A stretch of DNA of 64,000 nt, taken from NCBI RefSeq assembly GCF_963678635.1, contig NC_087071.1:47040889-47104888 (forward strand), read 5' to 3'. The notes under the pieces were generated by a model. That model was not told the origin of the DNA. It ran no database searches and worked only from the letters and a program-made list of their open reading frames with translations. Below are positions 47,331 through 56,384 of the stretch, in pieces; positions within the stretch are counted from its first letter, which is position 1, and every line of letters begins with the position of its first letter. The translations under genes and the position numbers were made by a program. Source of the stretch: Symsagittifera roscoffensis (taxonomy: Eukaryota > Xenacoelomorpha > Acoela > Convolutidae).

Positions 47331-49742
47331 CTACTCCCGGTTCCTGCAAAAGCTGTTATGAAGACATAGGCTCACATTTCGTTCTAGGTCAGCTCTTAGG
47401 ACATCTTTCTTTTCATCTTCAGTTGCACAAGGCGCTCCAGCTACTCGCTTCACCGCCGTGGTGACCGCGTTTCTGTGCGTCAGGAATGCTCTCTTATAGG
47501 CTCCCGGTCCTATATCTAGCTGGAAAGATTGATAGGCTTCCGTGTTCCTCGACATGTGACGCTTCGCGCGTTCATACATCCATGATGTCATCACTGCACG
47601 GAACCAAGGCATCAATCTTTGCCTTGACCATATTCTTTCAATGGCTTTAGGTATTCTCAGAACCTTGCAGGTGGTTCTAAAAAGATCCAATTCACGACTC
47701 ATCTTCACGTTGCTCAGCTGTTCAGGTGTAGGCACGGCCGTCTCCTGTTCACTTGTGTCCGCGTTAGACTCCAACCATCTCACTGCCAGCATGGCACTAA
47801 CCACCACGATTGACACTTGTTGATTTTGATCGGGCAACCCCGTAGAGTACAAATCCTCCACGTCCCATACTAGCATCAGATTCCCGCGTTTGGGGTACCA
47901 CAACGTCTGCGCCAAGCAGTGGCAAGGATACTCCCCATGGGTTCTCACTATGTTGCTTCGGGTCCGATACCCTGAGGCTACCGGCAACGGTTCCACCTCC
48001 ATCAGAATTCTATGTAAATCGTCTTTCTCTTCTATGGTGGGGAATTCAGTGGGTAACGCTCCACTCGCTTTCTGTTTCTGGAACTCACTCACATTACCTT
48101 CGTTCAATCTCAGGAACTCCTCACCCACTACATCTTGCAACTCGCCTTCAGATCTCTTCGGGACTGCCCGAAAGATCTTCGCCAACAAGTCATATGACCT
48201 TTCTGACATTCTGGCCAACCTTACGCACTTTGGCACAGAGAAAAGTTGGTTAACCAACACCTGCTGCGTCCTCGCATCCATCACCACCATGTGCGTAGGA
48301 TACCTACTATTGCAATATGGCACGGAGCTTGAACCCACCAGATATTTTGAACCAGTAGGTCTGTGATAGGCTTCACTATCCTTCAGATTCATCTCAATTT
48401 CTAGAGCTTCCCGCCAGCCTCCAATGTTCTGCTCTGTCTGCAATGCTCCAGAAATTACTTCCACGCTGAGGGACGTCACCAGCTCATGGGCATGGGCACG
48501 CTCCAGGCGCTCAAGCGATTCTATCGAACTCGTCATGCTACAAAATCCCAAGGCTGTGATCAAGTTTACATCCGTCACCCCATGACAGTCCGCGACCAAC
48601 TCCATGGCACTCTTATCCGACATGCTCAATCTTCCGTACAATCGTGCCAGTTGTCGATGCTGCTCACTCAGCGTAATCAGACAGTGTCCCAAGTTGCAAA
48701 TATGCCCCTCCATCCCACTATGTTGAGCCAAGCATGTGCCTTGCTTCAACCAATTGCTCGATGGACTTTCCTCAGACAGCTCCGTGGATGGGTTGCTCTT
48801 ACGCTTCGTCAACCTCATGGCCAGCAGATGGTTTATCATGGCCAGATCATGTAGACTCGCGTCATCATCCCGGTCTAACATGATATCCGCCGTCATGTCC
48901 CAGATTAAGCCGGCGTTAGGATGAGGACACCAAGAAGGCTTCATGAGTTCCCACATCGCTACTAGACTGGTTTTCAAGGGACCGTCCCAAGAACCACAAT
49001 CAAAACTCACTTGCCCCTTTAGCTGGGGAATCGAGGGTTCGACCACTCGTTCTTCCAAGATAATTCCCAGCTTGGGTTGTTCCACCATCAGCATTCCAAT
49101 TTCTTTATTCCGTTCAACCCAGAAATTGAGCACTATGACTTGCTCATAGTCGAAGTACGCTTCCCTGGCTTCTTCATTCACGAAGGGATTATACGCCATC
49201 CTCGGTATGCCAGACACATATTGGAACGACTTCAGTTTCCCTAGTGTTGCAAAGTCTTTTTGTCCCCTGACTGCTTCAATCAACTCCCGGTTCACTTTCA
49301 ATTCTTTGTTGGAATATCTTCTCACTTCTTCCAACTTGCGGTAGCTCTCCATGTCATTCGACTCCCTATTTGGTACAATCAACGGCATATCCTGATACAG
49401 TTCCAGTAGTGCCCTAAGGAAGTTTCTTTCGCAACCAACTCCCTTCTGCCGAATGATCTTTACGCATTCTCCCAAGACAGGAGTGGGGATACGATCCACC
49501 ACGAACCTGACAAAGCAAAGGGCATCCTTACGCTTAGCCCATGCTATCGCAGAATCGTCTTTTGAAATCAATGCTCGCAGAGCTTCCATCAACTCTAATT
49601 CCTGTTCCCGTGATTTCGAATCGTTACTGGCTTCATATTCCGCCTTCTTGATGCCCATCAAGCACCAAGCTAATCGTACTTGTAGATCAGTTCTCGTGCA
49701 CGGATGAGCTAGGTACGCTGCCACCGTCGCAGGTGCATGCAT
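47331..49742 (-). CDS. Last coding block of element B, unknown function, about 800 residues
   Basis: A long open region starting at MHAPATVAAYLAHP. It is rich in helix-forming sequence and Leu/Met/Arg, with landmarks WAKRKDALCFVRFVVDRIP, YVSGIPRMAYNPF and YFDYEQVIVLNFWVERN, all of which recur in element A at 36760-37270. The rest has no counterpart in A within this window. I see no signal peptide, membrane span or known catalytic motif, so an envelope role is not supported. I do not recognise the family. It precedes the 3' LTR and probably shares the spliced downstream transcript. Confidence 0.6.
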   Translation of the reverse strand: MHAPATVAAYLAHPCTRTDLQVRLAWCLMGIKKAEYEASNDSKSREQELELMEALRALISKDDSAIAWAKRKDALCFVRFVVDRIPTPVLGECVKIIRQKGVGCERNFLRALLELYQDMPLIVPNRESNDMESYRKLEEVRRYSNKELKVNRELIEAVRGQKDFATLGKLKSFQYVSGIPRMAYNPFVNEEAREAYFDYEQVIVLNFWVERNKEIGMLMVEQPKLGIILEERVVEPSIPQLKGQVSFDCGSWDGPLKTSLVAMWELMKPSWCPHPNAGLIWDMTADIMLDRDDDASLHDLAMINHLLAMRLTKRKSNPSTELSEESPSSNWLKQGTCLAQHSGMEGHICNLGHCLITLSEQHRQLARLYGRLSMSDKSAMELVADCHGVTDVNLITALGFCSMTSSIESLERLERAHAHELVTSLSVEVISGALQTEQNIGGWREALEIEMNLKDSEAYHRPTGSKYLVGSSSVPYCNSRYPTHMVVMDARTQQVLVNQLFSVPKCVRLARMSERSYDLLAKIFRAVPKRSEGELQDVVGEEFLRLNEGNVSEFQKQKASGALPTEFPTIEEKDDLHRILMEVEPLPVASGYRTRSNIVRTHGEYPCHCLAQTLWYPKRGNLMLVWDVEDLYSTGLPDQNQQVSIVVVSAMLAVRWLESNADTSEQETAVPTPEQLSNVKMSRELDLFRTTCKVLRIPKAIERIWSRQRLMPWFRAVMTSWMYERAKRHMSRNTEAYQSFQLDIGPGAYKRAFLTHRNAVTTAVKRVAGAPCATEDEKKDVLRADLERNVSLCLHNSFCRNRE

Positions 49743-49775
49743 AGTCTCATCGAAGTATCTCTGGAGGGCCGCCCT

Positions 49776-51378
49776 CTAAAAAACTTCTAGCAGTTTTTCC
49801 AATCCAATTTCGTTCGCTTCCGATGACATTACCGTGCCATATTCTTTCCGATTTGAGTTAGAATTCTCCGCAAGCCCTTTCAGATATTCCTGCATGGCTC
49901 GCTTCTCGCTCCAAGCCATCAGGTGCCCTCTTGCGGAGTTCCTCGCTTTCAACATCTCCACATAACCCCCTGCTGGGTCTCCCATGTGGACCGATTCCGG
50001 CACAGTAATTCGACTGTACTCGACCACGTCGAGTTGTCCTTCCAGTTTCAACTTAGCCATGTTGGTTCGCGAGGGTCTGTAATCTTCAAGTCCTCCAGAT
50101 CCACATTGACTGATGATTTTCATCTCTAACTTAGTGTCTGCCATGGTTCGTGCAGTCTTCTTCGACCTCGTGGCTGTTATGGTCAGATCTGCCAAGATCA
50201 TAGGGGGTATCAGGTTTTCTTTCCCTCCCCCGACTGGTGTCGCACCATCTCCTTGCCCGCTCTCGCCTAAACGACCCGCACTAATCAGAGAGGCCACCAT
50301 TGTGTTGGCCTTTGACTTCGCCACCCTCTGATTCACGGCTCGACTCCCTGTTTTTCCTTTCAATCGCTTCAGCCCTTTTTTGGCTCGTCTAATAGGTAAT
50401 TTCTTTGTGACCTGCTGATCATCGGCACTGTCTTCTGTAACTGACTCGGTCAGAACATCCGTCTCCATGGAGTTCACTATTTTTTCCAGGACCTCACGCA
50501 TGATGGGTTGATTCAATCTCACCTTCATTATGGACTGCGTCCCATATCGTCGTATCACGTCCCATGACCTTTCCATGAAGTTCACTCGGCTCCAGGTTGC
50601 CCCTGTCGTGCCTTCTAATTCACTTTGATATCTCTCCCATTCCTCTTCCGGTAACGTACTCAGGAAGGATACCCTCATTGATTCTTCGATTTTTCTCCTC
50701 CTCGGTGACTCATGGAGCAATCTTTGCGGATCCCTGCTTCGGCACTCTCTAGCCTGGCTTATTGGGTCCATCGGGGATAAATCGGCCGACGCCTCCTTTG
50801 TAGGGGACACGAAGGACGATAGCGTCATTAGCAATAGACTCCCATCGACTTCCCCATCGTCGTCTTCACTGAACCGGAATTCTAGCAAGTCCCTCTCCAA
50901 CGCTTCCTAGATCCGTCTGACCCGGTTTTCCCGTCTTTCCCCCGATGTCGTTATCGTTATCGTCCTGATCCATCAATTCATCGTCATCTGCATCAGGTTT
51001 CGGATTGGGTGCCGAAGGGCCGTGTCGTGTGTCTATGCCCGAATCCGGCCGAGCCGGTACGGTCATGTCTCCTGCGTGATAAAACAATTCATCATGTGGA
51101 GCCAGGTCCTCTATCGTTATATATGAGCCTCCTCTGCTCTCCCTTGCCACTTCCAGCATCACTACTTTCACTTCTCCTGACCACTTCAGTCTTGATAAGT
51201 CGTCTGTGGGAGAATACACCTCGTTCCACGTTTCAGCCGAGACCTCTGGTCTCCTGGAAGGTAGTGCCTTGATCTTTTTCCTACTCCAAGCATCAGGAAA
51301 TGAGAAGTCAAACGTGTGCACGGCTGCAACATTCCAGCTGATGAAGCGCGGCTCCATCCCTTCACTCCACTTCAACAT
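49776..51378 (-). CDS. Unknown coding region of element B with SPRRRKIE segment
   Basis: The right part (50866-51378) carries an acidic low-complexity tail (DADDDELMDQDDNDND). The left part has LLHESPRRRKIEESMRVSFL, EEEWERYQSELEGTTG and RYGTQSIMKVRLNQPIMREV. These match A's SPRRRRIEASARVPFLGTLP and YGTQSILKTGLNQPLMREV, so the region is conserved between the elements. No known domain is recognised. Confidence 0.55.
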
Positions 51379-51529
51379 TCTCTTCTATGCGTCACGAGCT
51401 GCTCCGATGCGAGGGGCAATGACGGGAGATGTGACTCCCAACAACATCCTCCTTATCGGTGGATATCGAGGGCATTGGTCCGGCAGCGGCCTGGTCCCAG
51501 GAAGCCACGCTTGCTGATTCTCTTTCGCG

Positions 51530-52410
51530 TGTGCTTAGGCTTCTGGCAATTGAGGTACCCTCATAGCCTCTCCTGTATCCTTCACCACTGGTCTCAAATT
51601 CCGAAGCTTTGGGTTAAACTGGATGTGGGAAAGGTCCTCACGGCCCATTCGGTACTTGAAGTGGTTGTTGAAGTCCATCAACACCCAACCTGGCTCTGCT
51701 ATTCTTCCGAACAGCCTATCGTCGCTGGCCAGCCCTCTCAGCTCCCTCTGCTCTACCCAATTCAGCACGGAACAATCCACGACTGAGACCAGGTTGACAT
51801 ACAACACAGAATTCCTGTATGCCTTGACTTGCACATCCGGGAACGCGAAAGACATCACCGGTCCATACACCACCGTGACGAATTCCCGGAGTCCGTGGAC
51901 CAGAGCCAATGGATCGATCCGCATCATGACAGCCAAGTCTGTCAGTAAGGGCATGCCACAATACTGCTTACACTCGCCCGCATCCGTCGCCACCTTATCT
52001 TCTCCCGTGACGCTTCTGTTCTGTTGTAAGAGGTATTGGAGCAGGAGAGGTATTGGACCAGTCTTTCATCTTCCTGAGCGAGGCGGTCTCCAACTGTGCG
52101 TTGAACTCGCGACTTGTCCCTGGAGTTGTTCAGGATAACGCAACAGCACAAGCAAGTCACCCAGTCGACCGTAGGTCATGGCAATCAGAGTCAGGAGTCT
52201 ATCCAATCTCAAATCTGCCAACGCTTGGGTGAAGAGGTTCGCCGGTCCCTTCACGAAATTTTCATGACCAAATGTCACGTATAAGGCTAGCACCAGGCCA
52301 ATCGACAACTTCCTGATGTCCTTGACGAAACTCGCGATCAGGTTCCTAGATGCCTTCGGATAGCACGTCGACAGGAAGGATGGTGTCCATCCCACTCCCA
52401 TTCCACCCAA
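51530..52410 (-). CDS. Region of element B without an evident counterpart in element A
   Basis: Open stretches contain LLTDLAVMMRIDPLALVHGL, ELRGLASDDRLFGRIAEPGW and FGHENFVKGPANLFTQALAD. They have normal coding character on the minus strand but no recognised motif. The corresponding stretch of element A joins the second SGNH-like domain to the acidic linker directly, so this segment was gained in B or lost in A. It appears broken. Confidence 0.45.
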
Positions 52411-52426
52411 GATGGCATCCGATCGT

Positions 52427-53458
52427 TCATACTGTGCCTTCGTGCATCAAAGCCCCAGCTAACTCCCGGGCATCAAATAGGTTCTTCAGGTACACGTGTA
52501 TCTCTTTAATCACTGCCGGCGCATGCTCGAACGCGTCCTCACCCAAGGTGCACAGCCTTGGTGACAAGTACAACCATACGTTGTTGTGCGGCTTCGTGCG
52601 CAAAGCCATTGCCATGAGATCTTCCTCCGCTGACGTCATGTTCTTCCTGACCATCCTTCCCTGCTCATTCTCTGCATGATCCATTTGTCTGAACCAGAGA
52701 TCATCAGCCACCTGTTGTACTAACAGATGATCGTCATCTACCCCTGGTCTTAACTTCAGCAATCTGGCAAAGTTGGACAGCTCCAACCCCAGAACCTCAT
52801 CTAGCACCAACCGAGTTGTGCTGCAATCTCTGAGTCCCTGTATGGCATCAGAAATGTCGGCCCAAACGGCCGGAAGCTCAGATCGAGATGGATAATAATT
52901 GTCTGTGTCTACCGTTCTGTTCGGGGCAGGAATTATCACGTTGAACCCTCCCTCTGCTATCGTTGTGACCATCGTGTACACAAACTGAAGGGGTTTTGGC
53001 AATGCGGCGTATCCTGGTGACAACACGAAAACCACCTTCACTACATTTTGGGTGAAACGCTGTTTCGCTGTTGTTTCTACCTCAGCCATCGCCGAGAGCA
53101 ATGTCATTATCGCCTCCCCTATGACCTCGTTGCTCGGGATCGACCCATCCGTCAGACGTGTCAACAAGCCTCTGCTTTGCAGATGATCATTTGAGCCCGC
53201 AACCACTATCACCTGCGGCTCCATGCTGACCACCCTTCGTACACTTATCATCATGCCTATTGCCTGTCCTCAGTCCAATTTAGGCGCCGTCAAGAAAATC
53301 ACATCGGGCCAAAAGAGAGAACGGGGCGTGTAGAGATAATCGGAACCGGCCACAATCAGATACTTGGCAGCCTTCATATCCAAGGGATCATAAGCTGCAA
53401 ACAGGCCGTCGCCTATTGGGGCCTTCAGTTTCCCATATCTCTTGTCATCTCCAACCAC
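52427..53458 (-). CDS. Second SGNH-like domain, element B
   Basis: Contains YLIVAGSDYLYTPRSLFWPD, then VIVVAGSNDHLQSRGLLTRL, VVFVLSPGYAALPKPL and PAPNRTVDTDNYY, followed by LVLDEVLGLELSNFARLLKL. The spacing of a GSD-like strand end, an xGxND-like block and a later block resembles the SGNH fold in the preceding gene, so it may be an old internal duplicate. Element A has the same region at 34500-35220. An enzymatic role cannot be claimed. Confidence 0.5.
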
Positions 53459-55935
53459 CGTGGTCGTTCGGGGGTAACCCTCGAATACTCGCCAGGCGTC
53501 TGACCGGGTGGTTTAGCAAACTGCCTGTACATCTTGTGATGCTTGTTATTGGGCTTGTTATCTGTCTGAAATTTGCCTTTGCGAGCAGGTGGTGTCCTTT
53601 CCCGGGTCCTCTGTCGAACGTCCGTAAGCGACCGGGTATTCAAAGGTCCAAAGGTATTGTCCTGAGGCAATCCATTCAAGTCTGCGTGCCGGAGTGCAGT
53701 CGAGGAGCTGAATTGCTCCTGCTCTGCTAGCAGCCAATCCACGCCCGGTATTCGATATAGTCGCGACACTGTGGGACTTTCTCCGCCAATCATTCTCATT
53801 GCGTCCTCCCGACACGTCAAGGTATTCATGTTCAACTTCGTCGACATGTCCATCTTGTACTGTCCCCAATGACTAGGGTCCGATCTGTTCCAAAGCGGCC
53901 CGCTGCCTGATTCGATTCCCTCCGCTGGCACGGCACTCGTAGACGGTCCTGCTACTGAAGCAGGGTTTGCCGTGGCAGGCGGATCATTCCTCCTAGACAC
54001 GGTCTGGGAGTTATTTCTGTTCTGATCCACTGATCTCCCGAGTCGGCTTTCAAGCGGTTGTGTTCTGGGAGGAGGAGCAGTCCCTAGCCTGTCTCTTACG
54101 TTTGAGCTCGGAGCAACGGTTGCGGCTGCAGCCGTCTCCATTGCCAAGGGCCCTAGACGGTTGACGAGGGATTCGGGCACGGTTGCCCTTATTCTACTTC
54201 CTCCGGTCGAACTGGTCCGAGCCAGAGAACCGGTCTCCCTCGATTCCTGCTCTACTTCCCTCAACTGCGTCTGAAATACATCATTGATCCAGTATCTCCC
54301 TCGTTGGGTGTTGAAATGTATTTTATCTCTGGTGAGCGCGATGTGATCAATCATGCGCAGCATGTTTTCCAGATCCAGAAGTCGCAACTCGCCAGGGTTG
54401 TTTCTCACCAGGCTGCGGATCATTTCGCTCCACCGTGTCACGTTGCCATTCATGAAATCTGCCACTACGGTGCTCACCTGCGGGTTTTGTGGTATTGTGC
54501 ACAGCACCACAAGCCTGGGTCTGTACTTCTCTTTTAGTTCGTTCAAGAGACATACCAATAGAGGCTCCCACTTGCTCTCCGGAGTCACGGGGGCTCTCGA
54601 GACGTCGTTGGTTCCCAGCATTATCACCAGTGCATCCAGGTGATATTCGCTCTGGAACTCCATCATCCTGATGACCTGAGCCACTGAGGCTCCTCCAAAG
54701 GACAGAGTGGTAGTCTGACCATAGACGAAGATCTCATTCAGATCCCTCACCAAACTGTCTCCAATGATCAAATGCCGACTCCCTGGGGGAATTACCTGGT
54801 CACTCGTAGCGGGGTTCCAGTTCATGTCATTCAGGCAGGCTCGAGGATGTTCCACGGCCACTTGCGTGAACTGGTGACGAGTCATCAGATTCTTCCTAAT
54901 GTCTACTACGCGGGACTTCTGAAAGATTCCACCATGCTCAGACCTCGAGGACGCTACCGTGCGGGATGCTCGTTCCGAGCTATTTGATGAATGATCACGA
55001 CGTTGGGAGGGAACGATCCTAACCAATGTCCGCTCAGTGTTTCTGTTGATCTCATCCATTGTGGCTCTGGCCACTTGGTTGAATGATTCCTGGAACTGAG
55101 GAGGGAGATAGGTGTCGGAAGGGTCTGGTATCATGAACCTTTGACTAGAAGCAGACGGTCGTGTCTGCTGAGGAGCCTCGGGCCCTCTCGATGCACTTAA
55201 ATCCAGAGCCTCAGGCCCTCTCGATGCATACAGCTCCTGTGCTGTTGTCCTGGGGCGTGTGTCGCTGGATCCCTCCGAGGATTTCATGCTCGCCAGAACT
55301 TCCGGTGACACTTGGCTCACCTTTGCCATATACAGCTCCTTCAGGTGCTTTATTTCATCCTCCTTGTAGGCCACCTGCAGATCTTCAATTTTCTTTTTCC
55401 ATTCGTCCCTCTCTCGAGCTATTGCCCTATACTCTTGAAGTTTGGCACACAGCTCGCTCTGATCTCTCTCCTTCTTCTCCAGTGTCTCAATCGTCTCCGA
55501 CGTCTGGATCTCTATCTCACTCACCCTCACTTTCTTCGGAGGAGGAGCAGCTGTTGGAGAGTCGACCGAATGTGACGGGCCTGGCCCATCACGCTGCGCA
55601 AGTTGGACGGGTAAGGGCATCTCACCTAGCCGGTGGTCCCTTTGTTCACCCAGTCCTGGCTCACGAGCCAGGTCGTGGCCCGACATTTCTCCACGCCGCC
55701 ATCTCATCAGTCGGTTTCGACCTCTCTCGGCGGTCCCGGACTCACGTAAGGCCAACATCAAGACGACTTCTGTAGGGCGATTCCCTCGACCCTCTCGTCC
55801 TAGTGCATTGAGGAGCGCGACCACAAACATCGCCAGCCCCGGGTCTTCTCGTGTAAAATCACAATCGATCAGCCGCTGATAGATCTCGTCTAGAGTCGCT
55901 GAGAGGAATTCCATGAGTTCATTCGTGTCACCCAT
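53425..55935 (-). CDS. SGNH/GDSL hydrolase protein of element B, 836 residues
   Basis: An open region starting MGDTNELMEFLSATLDEIYQ. Residues 1-100 are a helical domain shared with element A, and about 140-215 a charged coiled coil (EIQTSETIETLEKKERDQSE onward). Residues 380-560 form an SGNH domain with block I LIIGDSLVRDL (about 390), block II LSFGGA, block III MLGTNDVSRA (about 440) and block V TRDKIHFN (about 535), so the Ser, Gly, Asn and His positions are all present. The tail is Pro/Ser/Arg-rich and ends with a conserved GVDWLLAEQEQFSSSTALRH segment. Family members are esterases, lipases or carbohydrate deacetylases. The non-LTR CR1 group also carries an esterase domain, but in Ty3 elements it is unusual. 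Confidence 0.8.
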   Translation of the reverse strand: MGDTNELMEFLSATLDEIYQRLIDCDFTREDPGLAMFVVALLNALGREGRGNRPTEVVLMLALRESGTAERGRNRLMRWRRGEMSGHDLAREPGLGEQRDHRLGEMPLPVQLAQRDGPGPSHSVDSPTAAPPPKKVRVSEIEIQTSETIETLEKKERDQSELCAKLQEYRAIARERDEWKKKIEDLQVAYKEDEIKHLKELYMAKVSQVSPEVLASMKSSEGSSDTRPRTTAQELYASRGPEALDLSASRGPEAPQQTRPSASSQRFMIPDPSDTYLPPQFQESFNQVARATMDEINRNTERTLVRIVPSQRRDHSSNSSERASRTVASSRSEHGGIFQKSRVVDIRKNLMTRHQFTQVAVEHPRACLNDMNWNPATSDQVIPPGSRHLIIGDSLVRDLNEIFVYGQTTTLSFGGASVAQVIRMMEFQSEYHLDALVIMLGTNDVSRAPVTPESKWEPLLVCLLNELKEKYRPRLVVLCTIPQNPQVSTVVADFMNGNVTRWSEMIRSLVRNNPGELRLLDLENMLRMIDHIALTRDKIHFNTQRGRYWINDVFQTQLREVEQESRETGSLARTSSTGGSRIRATVPESLVNRLGPLAMETAAAATVAPSSNVRDRLGTAPPPRTQPLESRLGRSVDQNRNNSQTVSRRNDPPATANPASVAGPSTSAVPAEGIESGSGPLWNRSDPSHWGQYKMDMSTKLNMNTLTCREDAMRMIGGESPTVSRLYRIPGVDWLLAEQEQFSSSTALRHADLNGLPQDNTFGPLNTRSLTDVRQRTRERTPPARKGKFQTDNKPNNKHHKMYRQFAKPPGQTPGEYSRVTPERPRWLEMTRDMGN

Positions 55936-56017
55936 TTCTTATTGTGTTGATTCTTGTTGTCGTGTAGTTTCTTCCTGTCTCGTTTGATTAAATGAATTCA
56001 ATAAACAATTTCTGATC

Positions 56018-56040
56018 AATCAAGATCTAAAAAACAATTC
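56018..56040 (-). promoter_or_regulatory. Splice-acceptor-like site before the SGNH gene, element B
   Basis: Minus strand 'ttgttttttag' then 'atcttgattgatca', about 90 bases before the ATG at 55935. It matches element A's 'tttcttttctag' then 'atcctgattgatca'. Confidence 0.5.
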
Positions 56041-56384
56041 GCGACTTAAAACCATCATTTTTGGATTAAACATCATTCAACTCTTTAAAACTCTTCATTG
56101 GAATTCTCTTTTCAATTCTGATTTAAAATTTTAGCACCAAGGTGGATCGTCCACCTGTATCTGCGTCAGGGTAGCACAAATGAGCGCTGTCACCTTGATG
56201 ACCTGGAGTACTCCAGGTCCTTTATGACACAAAACATAAAACATATCATAGCAATAACATAACACATAAACATCACATATCTACACTATCACCTACAAAC
56301 ATAAAATCTGATCCTAATCTAAAACTTAATCCTAAACTCTATCAAGTTAACTTAATAAAAACCACTTACCGCTGAATGCATTTC
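56041..56384 (-). other. Noncoding spacer between pol and the downstream genes, element B
   Basis: About 340 bp, very AT-rich with the exception of a block around 56140-56225 that holds 'cctggagtactccagg', a perfect 16-bp palindrome (56201-56216). No gene. The corresponding spacer of A is 31640-31920. Confidence 0.5.

Larger units (their letters stand above)
41720..48003. repeat. Tandem duplication, second unit
   Basis: Near-identical to 35416-41699. It contains a second copy of element A's 3' coding tail (41720-43573), A's 3' LTR (44343-45267), the spacer (45268-45536), and B's LTR, 3' noncoding region and C-terminal coding segment. It continues without a break into the body of element B at 48003. 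Confidence 0.9.

Noticed and set aside
35416-48003. Assembly duplication of two haplotypes
   Set aside because: Not fully excluded, but the 20-bp templated insert at the junction is better explained by a real rearrangement.
47331-49742. An envelope glycoprotein gene
   Set aside because: It has the right position, but there is no signal peptide, fusion peptide, Cys pattern or membrane anchor.
55161-55775. Plus-strand open frame of 204 residues, Ser/Pro-rich
   Set aside because: It is the antisense shadow of the SGNH protein's N-terminal region. Its Ser/Pro richness comes from complementing Glu/Arg codons.
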